The translations under genes and the position numbers were made by a program. A stretch of DNA of 64,000 nt from Calothrix sp. PCC 7716 (GTDB lineage Bacteria > Cyanobacteriota > Cyanobacteriia > Cyanobacteriales > Nostocaceae): NCBI RefSeq assembly GCF_019977735.1, contig NZ_AP025021.1:29645-93644 (forward strand), written 5' to 3'. Within the stretch, counting starts at the first letter, position 1. Every line of letters begins with the position of its first letter. The notes beneath the pieces are model-generated. The model saw only the letters and a program-made list of their open reading frames with translations, was not told the DNA's origin and searched no databases. Below are positions 25,402 to 35,491 of this stretch, piece by piece.

Positions 25402-28400
25402 TGTCAGCATTCCGAGAAGAAGATAAAGACCTATTTTTTGGACGGGAGGTATTTGTTAAGCAGTTAGTAGATGGTGTGCAAAAATATCCTTTATTCTCTG
25501 TAATTGGTGCATCTGGAAGTGGTAAGTCTTCTGTTGTGCTAGCCGGACTAATTCCCCAATTGCGTAAAGAGGGAAGCTGGCTTGTTGGGTCTTTTCGTCC
25601 GCAAAGTCAACCATTTTACGAAATGGCTTCAGCGTTGGTATCTGTGTGTTATCCAAAACTGGAGGAAGATAAGCAAAAAGAAAAAGTTTCTAAATTATTT
25701 GCCCAGTTTAAATCGATTGAGTTTAATAGAAAACTATGGCAGGAAATAACAGATATTCTAAGAGAACATGATGATAAACGCTTATTGCTAGTAATCGATC
25801 AATTTGAAGAATTATATGCGCTAGATACCAAAGAACGGCAACAATTCATAGATGCGTTGTTAGAAGCAATTAAGTATAATCCTCGTTTAAGATTGGTGTT
25901 GACTATTCGGCATGAATTTATTGATTACATCATCAATTACGAACCCTTTAAGAAAGTGGCGTTACAGGAAAGTAGTCATGAGTTTCTGGGAGCGATGGTT
26001 CGAGAGGATATGAAATCGGTAATTGAGTTAATTGACCGTGATACTCAAGAAAAAATCGTCGAATTAGAGGATGGACTGACGCAGCGCATTTTAGATGATG
26101 TGCAACAAGAACCGGGGAACTTACCCTTGCTGGAATTTGCTCTCGCTCAACTGTGGAACGAAAGCGGGGGAAGCAAGGGGAAAGTATTAACACATCAGGC
26201 ATACGAAAGAATTGGTGGTGTCAGAAAGGCATTGGCTAATCATGCAGATGATATTTATAAGCAATTGGATGAGAAAGAGAAAAAACAGGCGCAGCAAATC
26301 TTCCTACAATTAGTACGACCAGGCGAGAAGGTTAAAGATAGTAATGCTGGTGACTCAGTAAATGCTACTGAGGAAGAAAAAAGACAAACGCACTCAAGCT
26401 TAATAATCAAAGATACCCGACGACTAGCAACTCGTAATGAAATAGGCGAAGAGAACTGGAAGTTAGTTAAGAAACTTGCCAACGTAGATCAGGATATACC
26501 AAATTCGGAAAAAAAGTTACCACTCTTGGTGACATCACGCGTGCGGGATGAGAAAACTGGACAACAAACGGTTGAAGTTGTTCATGAGGCATTGATTAGG
26601 GAATGGGGAGAGTTACAAGGATGGATAGAAGAAAAGCGTGTTTTTCTCGCTTGGCGGTATCAACTGCAAATACAGATGAACCAATGGAATATGAGTAAGG
26701 ATGAAGGATATTTATTACGAGGAAAAGCTTTGAGTGATGCAGAACATTTTTTACAAATAACTAAAGAAACTTTAAATAAGAATGAGCAAAATTATATCGA
26801 TGAAAGCATAGATTTACGAAATAGAGAGCAAGAACATAAAGAGCAACAAAAGCTAAATAAATTAGAATATGAAGTTAATTTAAAAACAGAACAAAGCCGC
26901 AATCAAATATTGACTGATGCTAATCAGAAAGCAAAGCAAAGAATTAAAATAGGAACTTTCATTGGTTTACTTGCGGCTACTGTATTTGGGATATCAGCGA
27001 AAATATCTTTTGACAAACTACAAGAAGCCCAAAGCGCGACTAAATTAGAACAGCAAAGTAATAGTATTATCAAACAATTTCCTAATAATCAACTACAAGC
27101 TTTACTTGCAGCGATGCAAACAGGTCAAAGATTAAAAGAAATGGTTGAAAGTGGTCGTCCAATTAAAAACTATCCTACAATTCGACCGATATTCGTTTTA
27201 AGAGAAATTCTTAACAATATTCAACAACAAAATGAGTTTGATACAGGCCAGAAAATAGTAACTAGCATAAGTTTTAGCCCAGATAGTCAGTCAATTGCTA
27301 CCGTAGGGAAAGATGGTACACTACGAATTTGGAATTTATCGGGACAAGAAATTCGCAAAATTCAAGCACATGACGGTAGTATAAATGGAGTAAATAGTGT
27401 TAGCTTTAGTCCTAATGGTAAAACAATTGCAACCGTAGGGGAAGATGGAAAAGCAAAACTTTGGAATTTATCTGGTAATCTCATAATACCCGCATTATCT
27501 GAGAAAGAAGGGGGAATTAAAAGTGTAACTTTCAGCCCTGATGGTAGTAAAATCGCTACAGCAGGTGATTACGGAATTGCTCGCATATGGGACTTAAATG
27601 GTAAGCAAATAGCTACTTTAAAAGGATATAAAGAAATAAATATTAGAAATATTACTTTTAGCTCTGATGGTAAAAAAATTGCAACGGCTGGAGATGATGG
27701 AACAGTGAGGCTTTGGGATCTATCAGGAAAACAGCTTTTTCAAATCATACCACATAAAGGTAAACGAGTTTTTCATGTCAGCTTTAGTCCCAATGGGCAA
27801 TTTTTAGTTACAGCCGGAGAAGATAATATCGCGCGCGTTTGGAATTTATCTGGACAGGAACAAAAAAAATTAGAAGGACATCAAAACACAGTACTTTTTG
27901 CTAGTTTTAGCCCAGATGGTAAACGTTTAGTGACAACTTCAGATGATAACACTGTTCGAGTATGGGATTTCTTATCAGGACAAGAGATATATAAATTCCA
28001 AGGACATGAACGCGCGGTTTTAACTGCCAGTTTTAGTCAAAATGGTAAATACCTAGCTTCTGCGGGAAAAGATGGTAAAACTCGAATTTGGAATTTATCA
28101 AACAGGCAAATTACTGAAATTACTCACTTTAAAGGTCATGAGGATGATGTTAATAGCCTAAGTTTCAGCCCTAACAACAAGTTAATTGCTTCTGGAGATA
28201 ATGATGGTATTGTCAGATTTTGGAACTTTTCCGGCAAGCAAATAGGTAAAGAATTACAAGTTGATGATAAGAAAGGTAAAATTTTCAGCGTAACTTTTAG
28301 TCCAGATGGAAAGTATGTAGCGACAGGGGGACAAGAGGGGAAAGCTAAAATTTGGGATTTATCAGGAAAGTTGATAACTCAATTAAATGGTCGTCAAACT

Positions 28401-29087
28401 TTTGTTTCTAGTCTTAGTTTTAGTCCAGATGGAAATTACATTGCGACAACAGGAGCAGATAAGCTACCAAAAGTATGGAATCGAGATGGAAAAGAAATTA
28501 CTACTTTAGAGGGTCATCGTGATTTAGTATATCAAATTAAATTTCATCCAAAAAAACAGCTTATTGCTACGGGAGCATGGGATGGTACAATTGGACTTTG
28601 GAATTTTGATGGTCATAAAGCTAACAAAATATCTATTTTGGAAGGACACGAAGAACAAATACGCAGTTTGAGCTTCAGCTTCGATGGAAAATATTTTGCT
28701 ACTGCTGATAAAGGCAGTAAAGTTAAAGTGTGGGATATATCAGGTAAGAAGCAACTAGAGTTTTTAAGCTATCAAAGTGGAATTAACGGTCTGAGTTTTA
28801 GTCCAGATGGAAATTACTTCGCCACTGGAGGGATGGATGGTACTGTTAAAGTTTGGGATTTGCAAGGTCGGCAATTAGCTGAATTTATGCTTGAAAAAGG
28901 CTCAGTTTGGGATGTCAGTTTTAGCCGCAATGGTAAATCAATTATCGCTGGGGGAGATAAGGGAAGTTTGCAGTCAAGAAAATTTAAGCAATTAGATGAA
29001 TTATTATCTGAAAGCTGTAACTGGCTGAAAGGATATCTCGACAATCACGAAAAAATTAGGGAAACGCAGAAGATTCACTGTCAGTAG
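25401..29087 (+). CDS. nSTAND NTPase-WD40 repeat protein (second part of the fusion)
   Basis: The printed start is a TTG inside a hairpin; I think the true N-terminus is supplied by -1 frameshifting from the EAD1 gene. The protein has an nSTAND NTPase (FFGRE, P-loop GASGSGKSS near residue 36, Walker B LLLVIDQFEELY), a helical arm, and a single predicted transmembrane helix near residue 515-535. About 13-14 WD40 repeats follow (about 615-1200), each with SFSPDGKxIAT and a WDLSG ending, probably two propellers. In such proteins the propeller senses a ligand and the NTPase oligomerises to activate an effector brought in by the EAD. No enzymatic effector domain is fused here. The gene contains no GGCGCC. 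Confidence 0.9.
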   Translation: MSAFREEDKDLFFGREVFVKQLVDGVQKYPLFSVIGASGSGKSSVVLAGLIPQLRKEGSWLVGSFRPQSQPFYEMASALVSVCYPKLEEDKQKEKVSKLFAQFKSIEFNRKLWQEITDILREHDDKRLLLVIDQFEELYALDTKERQQFIDALLEAIKYNPRLRLVLTIRHEFIDYIINYEPFKKVALQESSHEFLGAMVREDMKSVIELIDRDTQEKIVELEDGLTQRILDDVQQEPGNLPLLEFALAQLWNESGGSKGKVLTHQAYERIGGVRKALANHADDIYKQLDEKEKKQAQQIFLQLVRPGEKVKDSNAGDSVNATEEEKRQTHSSLIIKDTRRLATRNEIGEENWKLVKKLANVDQDIPNSEKKLPLLVTSRVRDEKTGQQTVEVVHEALIREWGELQGWIEEKRVFLAWRYQLQIQMNQWNMSKDEGYLLRGKALSDAEHFLQITKETLNKNEQNYIDESIDLRNREQEHKEQQKLNKLEYEVNLKTEQSRNQILTDANQKAKQRIKIGTFIGLLAATVFGISAKISFDKLQEAQSATKLEQQSNSIIKQFPNNQLQALLAAMQTGQRLKEMVESGRPIKNYPTIRPIFVLREILNNIQQQNEFDTGQKIVTSISFSPDSQSIATVGKDGTLRIWNLSGQEIRKIQAHDGSINGVNSVSFSPNGKTIATVGEDGKAKLWNLSGNLIIPALSEKEGGIKSVTFSPDGSKIATAGDYGIARIWDLNGKQIATLKGYKEINIRNITFSSDGKKIATAGDDGTVRLWDLSGKQLFQIIPHKGKRVFHVSFSPNGQFLVTAGEDNIARVWNLSGQEQKKLEGHQNTVLFASFSPDGKRLVTTSDDNTVRVWDFLSGQEIYKFQGHERAVLTASFSQNGKYLASAGKDGKTRIWNLSNRQITEITHFKGHEDDVNSLSFSPNNKLIASGDNDGIVRFWNFSGKQIGKELQVDDKKGKIFSVTFSPDGKYVATGGQEGKAKIWDLSGKLITQLNGRQTFVSSLSFSPDGNYIATTGADKLPKVWNRDGKEITTLEGHRDLVYQIKFHPKKQLIATGAWDGTIGLWNFDGHKANKISILEGHEEQIRSLSFSFDGKYFATADKGSKVKVWDISGKKQLEFLSYQSGINGLSFSPDGNYFATGGMDGTVKVWDLQGRQLAEFMLEKGSVWDVSFSRNGKSIIAGGDKGSLQSRKFKQLDELLSESCNWLKGYLDNHEKIRETQKIHCQ

Positions 29088-29340
29088 ATCGAAAAGTTTT
29101 GCGATACCCGACAGTATGAAACCGAATACTTACCGCCTTGACTTTATTTATGGTTTTAAACACAAATAAAGCAAATAAATTAACTTTCTTTTTAACTATT
29201 GTATACGGCTATTCTTGAAACAAGTATTTTATAGAATGAGTAGATTTGGTAATAATATCCGAAGACAAATTACTTAAATGAGTAAATAATTATTACTACA
29301 ATAAAAAATAGTAGCAGAATAGATATAGAGGTAAATTAGT

Positions 29341-30405
29341 ATGATAAATTTTAATGGCGATAAATATTATATAAGACAGCAAGTATTTTGGGTTACAAAT
29401 TATTTAAAATGGATAAAGAGAGGGAATTTAACAGCATTTTTATTTATTTTGATGACAACTTTAGGCTGTCAGTCTGAGCCTCAGTTTCAAAACCCCAATT
29501 CAACAATTAGCCAAACAAAATCTGAAGTCAAGGAAGAAACTAATATTTTTAATAGCGTTTCATTTCCACAAAACTCTTGTGGTGATAAACTACCAAATGA
29601 TTCTAAAGATGATGCTGTTAAGTTTTATCCTGTATTTATTGATTACAGTGAAAATAATTTACAAAGTATAAAAACTAATTATTGTAAAGACGCTATAAAA
29701 AAAACAAGGAAAGATAATCAAAAAGAATCTGTACAAGTAGCCTCTTTTATTAGCGAAGAGCGTGCCAATCAATTTAAAAACTTGTTAGATAAAAAAATAG
29801 GAAACGCAGAAGTAGGAGAACCTCATATAATAGCGATAACACAAACATCTCAGTCTACTGAAGTTGTAGCTAAAGCAGCACGCTTAACTCCGAAACATGT
29901 TGAAAAATTAAAAAATATTTCTGCAAAGAGCGCAGTAGGAATAGGGGTAATTATTCCAACTTACTTACCACCAGGATTTCAACCTTATATTTTTAAACAT
30001 GAAGATGGTTTAAATGGGTTAAATTTGGGGTATACAATTATTTACAAGAATGCTAATAATGCTTGTTTCAGTCTTTCTACCGAAGTTCGTCCTTATGCAA
30101 GTCCTGACGGATTAGATAATGCTAAAGAAGTGTATTCAACTGCGTTAGGTAAAGTTAATATTAACTACACAAGCTTTAATAAAGGCTCTAATAATTCTCA
30201 AATATTAGCTTTTTTAAGAACATTAAATTCTAATGGTCAAAGAACTACCTCTCAATATAGTATTTCTTCACCAGCTGGCTCTACAGAAGAAAAATTTAAA
30301 TCTTGCACTACTGTTAGTTTAGCAGAAGCAGTAAAAATTGTTGAGTCATTAAAGTATTTATTTTCAGATGATTCAAATAAAATAGAATTTGCCAATGAAA
30401 TTTAA
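29341..30405 (+). CDS. Putative lipoprotein, paralogue family member 1
   Basis: The ATG follows AGAGGT. A long positive N-region leads to a hydrophobic stretch ending in a lipobox-like LMTTLGC (Cys near residue 43). The mature protein has two parts. An N-terminal domain contains SCGDKLPND, VFIDYSE and ASFISEERANQFKNLL, resembling an SPOR-like or periplasmic fold. A C-terminal domain contains IIPTYLPPGFQ and KIVESLKYL. Both parts recur in the gene at 30687-31766, and the C-terminal part alone in 31772-32530. Function unknown; membrane-anchored outside the cytoplasm. Confidence 0.65.
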   Translation: MINFNGDKYYIRQQVFWVTNYLKWIKRGNLTAFLFILMTTLGCQSEPQFQNPNSTISQTKSEVKEETNIFNSVSFPQNSCGDKLPNDSKDDAVKFYPVFIDYSENNLQSIKTNYCKDAIKKTRKDNQKESVQVASFISEERANQFKNLLDKKIGNAEVGEPHIIAITQTSQSTEVVAKAARLTPKHVEKLKNISAKSAVGIGVIIPTYLPPGFQPYIFKHEDGLNGLNLGYTIIYKNANNACFSLSTEVRPYASPDGLDNAKEVYSTALGKVNINYTSFNKGSNNSQILAFLRTLNSNGQRTTSQYSISSPAGSTEEKFKSCTTVSLAEAVKIVESLKYLFSDDSNKIEFANEI

Positions 30406-30686
30406 AACTATAAATTCAAGTAGTTTATGTATACTATAGCGCCATTCCAGTAATATGTATTGACGGAAACGTAAATTTATGCGTTGGGGTAAGACGCTTA
30501 TTTTTAGATTAAATCCTGAGCGCGTTCGCATCAATACCAAGGCGCCTCAATGCTTGATTAGAGCAACATCCATAGTTATAATTTTCTGTCAACCACTTCT
30601 ACTGGATTGGCTCTTTAGTACTAAGCGGCTTAATCCGCATTTCTAATGTTTCGCCAATAGCATTCGTTTCTAAACCCAGCCCAATA

Positions 30687-31766
30687 TTAATTTGCCCACT
30701 CAGGATCGTTGGTAAGCGCATTGTAAAACTTCAGATTGCGTGGTTCATTTGGGTAAAGATATGATAATGATTCAACAATTTTTACTGCTTCTACAAGGCT
30801 TATAGTATCTGAATTTAAACTATATATCCATTTAGAACTACCATAATCGGATGGAGTGTTTTCCGGTGGGTTATCAGTTTCCGGTGGAGAGGCACTTATT
30901 ATAACCTCTGTAGAAGACTTCTCAGAAGTTTTATGAAATTCCTTGTACCCAATAATAACTTGACCAAAAGCGGGCGAACTAACTTCTTTTAATTTCGGAG
31001 CATAAGGAGGAGGTCCCGCACCAGGACCGGGTACATAAGTATCGATTTTAAAACTATCACTACTTGCGTTTTTATAAATAATTTCATATTTTTTTCCGTC
31101 ACTTTCATCAGACGATACTTTAAAGCGATCTAGTGTAAATCCTGGAGGGAGATAGGTTGGTAAAATTGCCTCAACTTTGTGTTGTTTGCCCAAAGAGTCT
31201 TTAAATATGATATTTTTTAATTGTCGTACTTGCTCTGGCGATAATTGTGCAGCTTTAGCAACAGCCTCGGTCGATTTAGATTGATTTTGATTAGTCTGAG
31301 ATTTTTGAGTATTATTCCTAACAATCGGCTCTCCTACTTCAACATTTTCTAGTTTATTTTCCAGAAAAATTTTAAATTTATTAGCACGCTCTTCGCTGAT
31401 AAAAGAGGCTAATTGGATAACTTCTTTTCCTTTATCTAACCTATATTTTTGGATAGCATCTTGGCAATATTGAGTTTGTATTATTTGTAAATTAACTTTG
31501 CTACTATAATCAATAAAAACAGGATAAATTTTTAAAATATTACCCTTTGACTCATTTGGTAGCTTATCACCACAGCTAGCTTGTGGAAACGAAATTGTAT
31601 CAAATGTGGTACTGGATGATGAATGCTCACTTTTAGCTGAGTCAGTCGTTCTTGTTTTGGTTACTTCTGATTCGAGATGAGTTGTCATATTTTGATTTGT
31701 GAAGCTACAGCCTACCATCGGTATGAGCATTAAGATATTGATTAAGGCTTTATTTATCATTTTCAT
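30687..31766 (-). CDS. Putative lipoprotein, paralogue family member 2
   Basis: The signal sequence ends at a clear lipobox (MLIPMVGC, Cys20). The mature protein shares the order ISFPQASCGDKLPNES, VFIDYSSK, ASFISEERANKFKIFL, then IPTYLPPGFTLD and AVKIVESLSYL with the protein at 29341. It starts 5 bp after the stop of the gene at 31772-32530, so the two minus-strand genes form an operon. It is convergent with member 1. Function unknown. Confidence 0.65.
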   Translation of the reverse strand: MKMINKALINILMLIPMVGCSFTNQNMTTHLESEVTKTRTTDSAKSEHSSSSTTFDTISFPQASCGDKLPNESKGNILKIYPVFIDYSSKVNLQIIQTQYCQDAIQKYRLDKGKEVIQLASFISEERANKFKIFLENKLENVEVGEPIVRNNTQKSQTNQNQSKSTEAVAKAAQLSPEQVRQLKNIIFKDSLGKQHKVEAILPTYLPPGFTLDRFKVSSDESDGKKYEIIYKNASSDSFKIDTYVPGPGAGPPPYAPKLKEVSSPAFGQVIIGYKEFHKTSEKSSTEVIISASPPETDNPPENTPSDYGSSKWIYSLNSDTISLVEAVKIVESLSYLYPNEPRNLKFYNALTNDPEWAN

Positions 31767-31771
31767 TAGTA

Positions 31772-32530
31772 TTACTTATTTTCAGGATTGAGGTATTGCA
31801 AAGATTCAACAATTTTGATGCCTTCTTGAAGACTAATACTATTGCAAGCTGCACCAGACGCGACATTGGATGCTGGAGATGCGAAGAAATATCCAACACT
31901 TGCCCCTCCTTCAACAAGTTTATAAACAGGTAATGGGAATCCTATGGAAGGGAAACTATCAGATTCAGGAAATTCTGTGTAGCCCAAAACCACTTCCCCT
32001 AAAGCAGGTGATGAGATTTTGTTAGTAGTATTGTATTGTATCGGTCCATCTCCTCCATACTGAACAGCAAGTATATGAAAACAAGAATTACTGGAGTTTT
32101 TGTAAACAATACTGTAAGGCTCCCCATCTCCATTTACATTAAACTTATCTATTTGGAATCCAGGGGGAATGTACGTAGGTATAATAGCCTTAATTTTTCC
32201 TTTTTCGATTTTATTTTTCGGTTCGCCCGCTTCGACTATGTTACTTTTTTCCAAGGATTTCAACTGTTGAATTTGAGTAGGAGATAGTTTTGCTGCTTTG
32301 CCGATAGAATCTAAGGAGTTTGAATTTACCAATTTTCCACTTATCAGTTTTTCATCATTGCTATTTGCTGATGCGGAACTATAGGTATTCACTCCTTTTG
32401 CATTATCTTCCTTTTGTACTTGTGAAGTATCAGGTAAAGGTTGAGTTGCATTTTCTTGCTTTATTGTGCTGCAAGCTACTAAAAATCCAATCAATAATCC
32501 AGCTACTCCTACACTTAGTTTCATATACAA
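31772..32530 (-). CDS. Putative lipoprotein, short paralogue
   Basis: The lipobox is GFLVACS (Cys near residue 20). This protein keeps only the C-terminal domain of the family (IPTYIPPGFQIDKF, SIVYKNSSNSCFHI, GIKIVESLQYL) and lacks the SCGDKLP domain. It is the first gene of the minus-strand operon with 30687-31766. The trio probably arose by local duplication and one domain loss. Confidence 0.6.
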   Translation of the reverse strand: MYMKLSVGVAGLLIGFLVACSTIKQENATQPLPDTSQVQKEDNAKGVNTYSSASANSNDEKLISGKLVNSNSLDSIGKAAKLSPTQIQQLKSLEKSNIVEAGEPKNKIEKGKIKAIIPTYIPPGFQIDKFNVNGDGEPYSIVYKNSSNSCFHILAVQYGGDGPIQYNTTNKISSPALGEVVLGYTEFPESDSFPSIGFPLPVYKLVEGGASVGYFFASPASNVASGAACNSISLQEGIKIVESLQYLNPENK

Positions 32531-32583
32531 ACATATTACGTAATATTACTTATAAATTTTCACTCACCTATGTAGTTTACCCG

Positions 32584-32793
32584 GATAATTTAGTAAGTCA
32601 AGTTGTCAAGTTACTCACAGACGTAGTATGTCAAACTCAATCTATTTTCGCTAAAAGTGCTGATTTGTTAGTGGATAAAGGAGAGAAACGAGCGAAAAAA
32701 GGTGATGTTGAAGCTGCGGTTACTAATTCTGCCAAGCACAGGAGTAGAATCCGCTGTTACATTTTGACCCAGAAACAAAATTTAAATAAGTGA
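32584..32793 (+). pseudogene. Possible TPR-gene remnant
   Basis: The frame reads DNLVSQVVKLLTDVV and later KGEKRAKKGDVEAAVT, which is the start of a typical TPR helix pair, before it dissolves into unrelated residues. There is no start codon of its own and it runs into the CRP-like site. It looks like the broken N-terminal part of a TPR protein gene. Confidence 0.3.
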
Positions 32794-32826
32794 TTAATAT
32801 CACATTGTATTTGTGTATAAATCACA
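32789..32826. promoter_or_regulatory. CRP-like operator pair, second copy
   Basis: GTGATTAATATCACA (GTGA-N6-TCACA) is followed by the TTGTG-N7-CACA palindrome, as at 24384-24421. Some downstream bases (TTAATT, CTTACTGTA) are also shared. The secreted-protein gene starts at 32953 on the same strand, about 130 bp downstream, so a regulatory role there is plausible. Confidence 0.6.
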
Positions 32827-32952
32827 GAAATTAATTTATTAACAGCTTACTGTAACAAGAATTGCTTAGTCATCCCATTTGTAATCTGTTAATAATAGAC
32901 TCAGGTAGAAGTGCAGCTAATTAATTATATAGTTGTAAATGAGAAATTACAG

Positions 32953-33450
32953 ATGAAGCGAAAAAAATGGTTAAGTATTTTCTTATTGCTAGGAACGTTG
33001 ACTAACATGCAAGCAGAAGCAGTTAATGTAGTTAATGAAAAATTTAATAAATCTCAAGGTAAACCAATTGAAGCTCCTCAAGATATTCGTTCGGTTAAAC
33101 ATGTAAAGGATAATATTCGAGAATTATTGGATACAGTAGGACAACAATGGTGTGATACTTTATCTTGTAGCGGGTTTGCGCGCGTACAAATATGTGAAGT
33201 GGTAAGTATGTTAAATACGCGCGTTTCAGGTAAAATAGCAGGTAAAACTATTAAAACTAAATATTCTCCCTTATCCATTTCTCAATCTGATTTGAGATTA
33301 ATGAAAAGAATTTATTCTGGATGCGAACCACTTGGTAAACGAATACCACCTGCACTAGGTCAACCAAAGTATGGTAAAATATTCAATAATTCTTGCGACA
33401 AGCAGATTAGAAAAGCACTTAACTTAAAACCATCTCAACGTTGTAACTAA
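32953..33450 (+). CDS. Secreted hypothetical protein with cysteines
   Basis: I choose the ATG at 32953, which gives a clean signal peptide (KRKKWLSIFLLLGTLTNMQA). The mature part of about 140 aa has six cysteines, notably WCDTLSC and QICEVV, suggesting disulfides outside the cytoplasm. A CRP-like operator lies upstream, and the BamE-like gene follows after 18 bp. No family was recognised. Confidence 0.6.
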   Translation: MKRKKWLSIFLLLGTLTNMQAEAVNVVNEKFNKSQGKPIEAPQDIRSVKHVKDNIRELLDTVGQQWCDTLSCSGFARVQICEVVSMLNTRVSGKIAGKTIKTKYSPLSISQSDLRLMKRIYSGCEPLGKRIPPALGQPKYGKIFNNSCDKQIRKALNLKPSQRCN

Positions 33451-33468
33451 TAATTATTAAATCAGGTT

Positions 33469-34011
33469 ATGTTTAAAAAATTAGTATTGGGTATTAGTTT
33501 AGGGATACTATTTACCTTAAGTCCCGCAGCGATAGGTGAAAGTAATAGTCTTAATCACAGCAGTAATGTTTTTAATAAGTCTAGTAAAAAAGCAATTGAT
33601 GTAGGTAAAATTTCCATAGGTAATATTAAGTTGGGAATGAAGGAAAGGGACATCATTAGAATATTGGGTAAGCCAAAAAGTCGAAGTATAAAGTATGACG
33701 ATGTTTGTTATGGCTCTTATATTACTACTTGGAAGTACAACGGGATAGAAATTGAAGGACTTTCAACTACTAATAATCCTCGTCAAAGTGAAGTGCATCA
33801 AATAATTGCTTCAAGTCCGAGCTATCCCACTGAAAAAGGAGTAAAGGTTGGTGACGGTATTAGTAGAGCTAGAAAAGCATATTCAGCAATCATATCGAGG
33901 GTTAACGGAAATAATTTGGCATATTCAAATGATGCTTTTGGTGGTTTAGTTTTTTCTAGCAGCAAACAGCAGGTAATAAGAACAATTAGATTGCTGGGAG
34001 CATCTTGTTAA
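33469..34011 (+). CDS. Secreted protein with BamE/SmpA-like domain
   Basis: The signal peptide is MFKKLVLGISLGILFTLSPA. The mature segment IGNIKLGMKERDIIRILGKP followed by WKYNGIEIE matches the start of the BamE/SmpA-OmlA fold (GMxxxDVxxxLGxP), used by many small periplasmic proteins that bind other proteins. The C-terminal part repeats the idea (VKVGDGISRARKAYS). It begins 18 bp after the preceding gene, probably in one operon. The domain is recognisable, the role is not. Confidence 0.65.
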   Translation: MFKKLVLGISLGILFTLSPAAIGESNSLNHSSNVFNKSSKKAIDVGKISIGNIKLGMKERDIIRILGKPKSRSIKYDDVCYGSYITTWKYNGIEIEGLSTTNNPRQSEVHQIIASSPSYPTEKGVKVGDGISRARKAYSAIISRVNGNNLAYSNDAFGGLVFSSSKQQVIRTIRLLGASC

Positions 34012-34280
34012 AGAGTTGAAATTTTGTATTTAACTAGGTAATGCATTTGTACAGCTTGCTGAGTGTTACAGCATACTGCTATCCATCAGGCTAGGGGAAA
34101 CTAGTTCAGAGTCATTCGTCAGCATTTTAGCAGCGTTGAACTGTGAAAAGACTTATAATTTATTAAAAATGGTGCCTACCCTGAGACGAATATGCCAATT
34201 TTAACCCCAGACGAACTTCGATTTTAGTATGTGTGCGTACTGATTGCCTACATGTGAGAAGGCGCCGCGTAGCGCTATAA

Positions 34281-34903
<623 letters not shown>

Positions 34904-34960
34904 AATCTATCTTCCCTCTGTGTACTCTGTGTCTCTGTGGTAAAGCATCAAAATCTTGAA

Positions 34961-35060
34961 GATGCTACCCTACGGGAAAACTGCGCCCTTCGTTCGCGAC
35001 TCATGACAATTAGATGCTAAGAAAGCGGGAAAACTCCGTTTACGTTCGCGACTCATGACA
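34961..35060. repeat. Tandem 52-bp spaced direct repeat
   Basis: Two copies of a unit starting GATGCT and ending CGTTCGCGACTCATGACA lie at 34961-35008 and 35013-35060, differing in the middle. They fill the gap between vapC and the partition operon. No gene is present. Confidence 0.65.
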
Positions 35061-35074
35061 TAAATTCACATTTG

Positions 35075-35488
35075 TCAGTAAGAATTACCCAACATAGTTA
35101 TCAACCGTTTAATTTGACCTACTCGCTTGCGTTGGTCGTATCTTCGTTTCGCTTCTGTGGTAATTTTTTCTACAAGTGCTTCATCTGCATTTACAACCGT
35201 CCAAGCTGCTTCTAGAAATGTTTCTACTGTGATTCCTTTGTCTTTGCAAAACTGGGTTAATTGAGAGTCAAGGTCTTTTTCTAACACAATAGCCGAATGG
35301 CGCCGTGTTTCGGGGTATTGTTCAAGTTCAGCTTTGAGGGATGCAAGGGTATCTATATTATTGTTTTCGGTGACTGTTACAGGTTGCACTTGCGGTTCGG
35401 TTGACTTGGGAACGAGTGCGTCAATTCGTTCTGGAACGGTTGCGCGATTGCGTTTGTTGCGAAGTTGGTTGAGTATGTTATCTGACAT
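35075..35488 (-). CDS. Small partition partner protein, possible RHH centromere binder
   Basis: The 137 aa gene starts 3 bp after the ParA stop. The N-terminal 60 residues are polar and basic; the C-terminal half (RRHSAIVLEKDLDSQLTQFCKDKGITVETFLEAAW) has the strand-helix-helix layout of a ribbon-helix-helix protein. In type Ib partition operons such small proteins bind the centromere and activate ParA. It is not related to the Spo0J-type ParB at 21506. The role is an inference from position and fold. Confidence 0.65.
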   Translation of the reverse strand: MSDNILNQLRNKRNRATVPERIDALVPKSTEPQVQPVTVTENNNIDTLASLKAELEQYPETRRHSAIVLEKDLDSQLTQFCKDKGITVETFLEAAWTVVNADEALVEKITTEAKRRYDQRKRVGQIKRLITMLGNSY

Positions 35489-35491
35489 TGT

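Noticed and set aside
24766..29087. Reading the EAD1/nSTAND break as a plain pseudogene
   Set aside because: The break coincides with a slippery heptamer, correct spacer and perfect stem, and both parts are otherwise intact over 4.3 kb. I keep random mutation as the main alternative.
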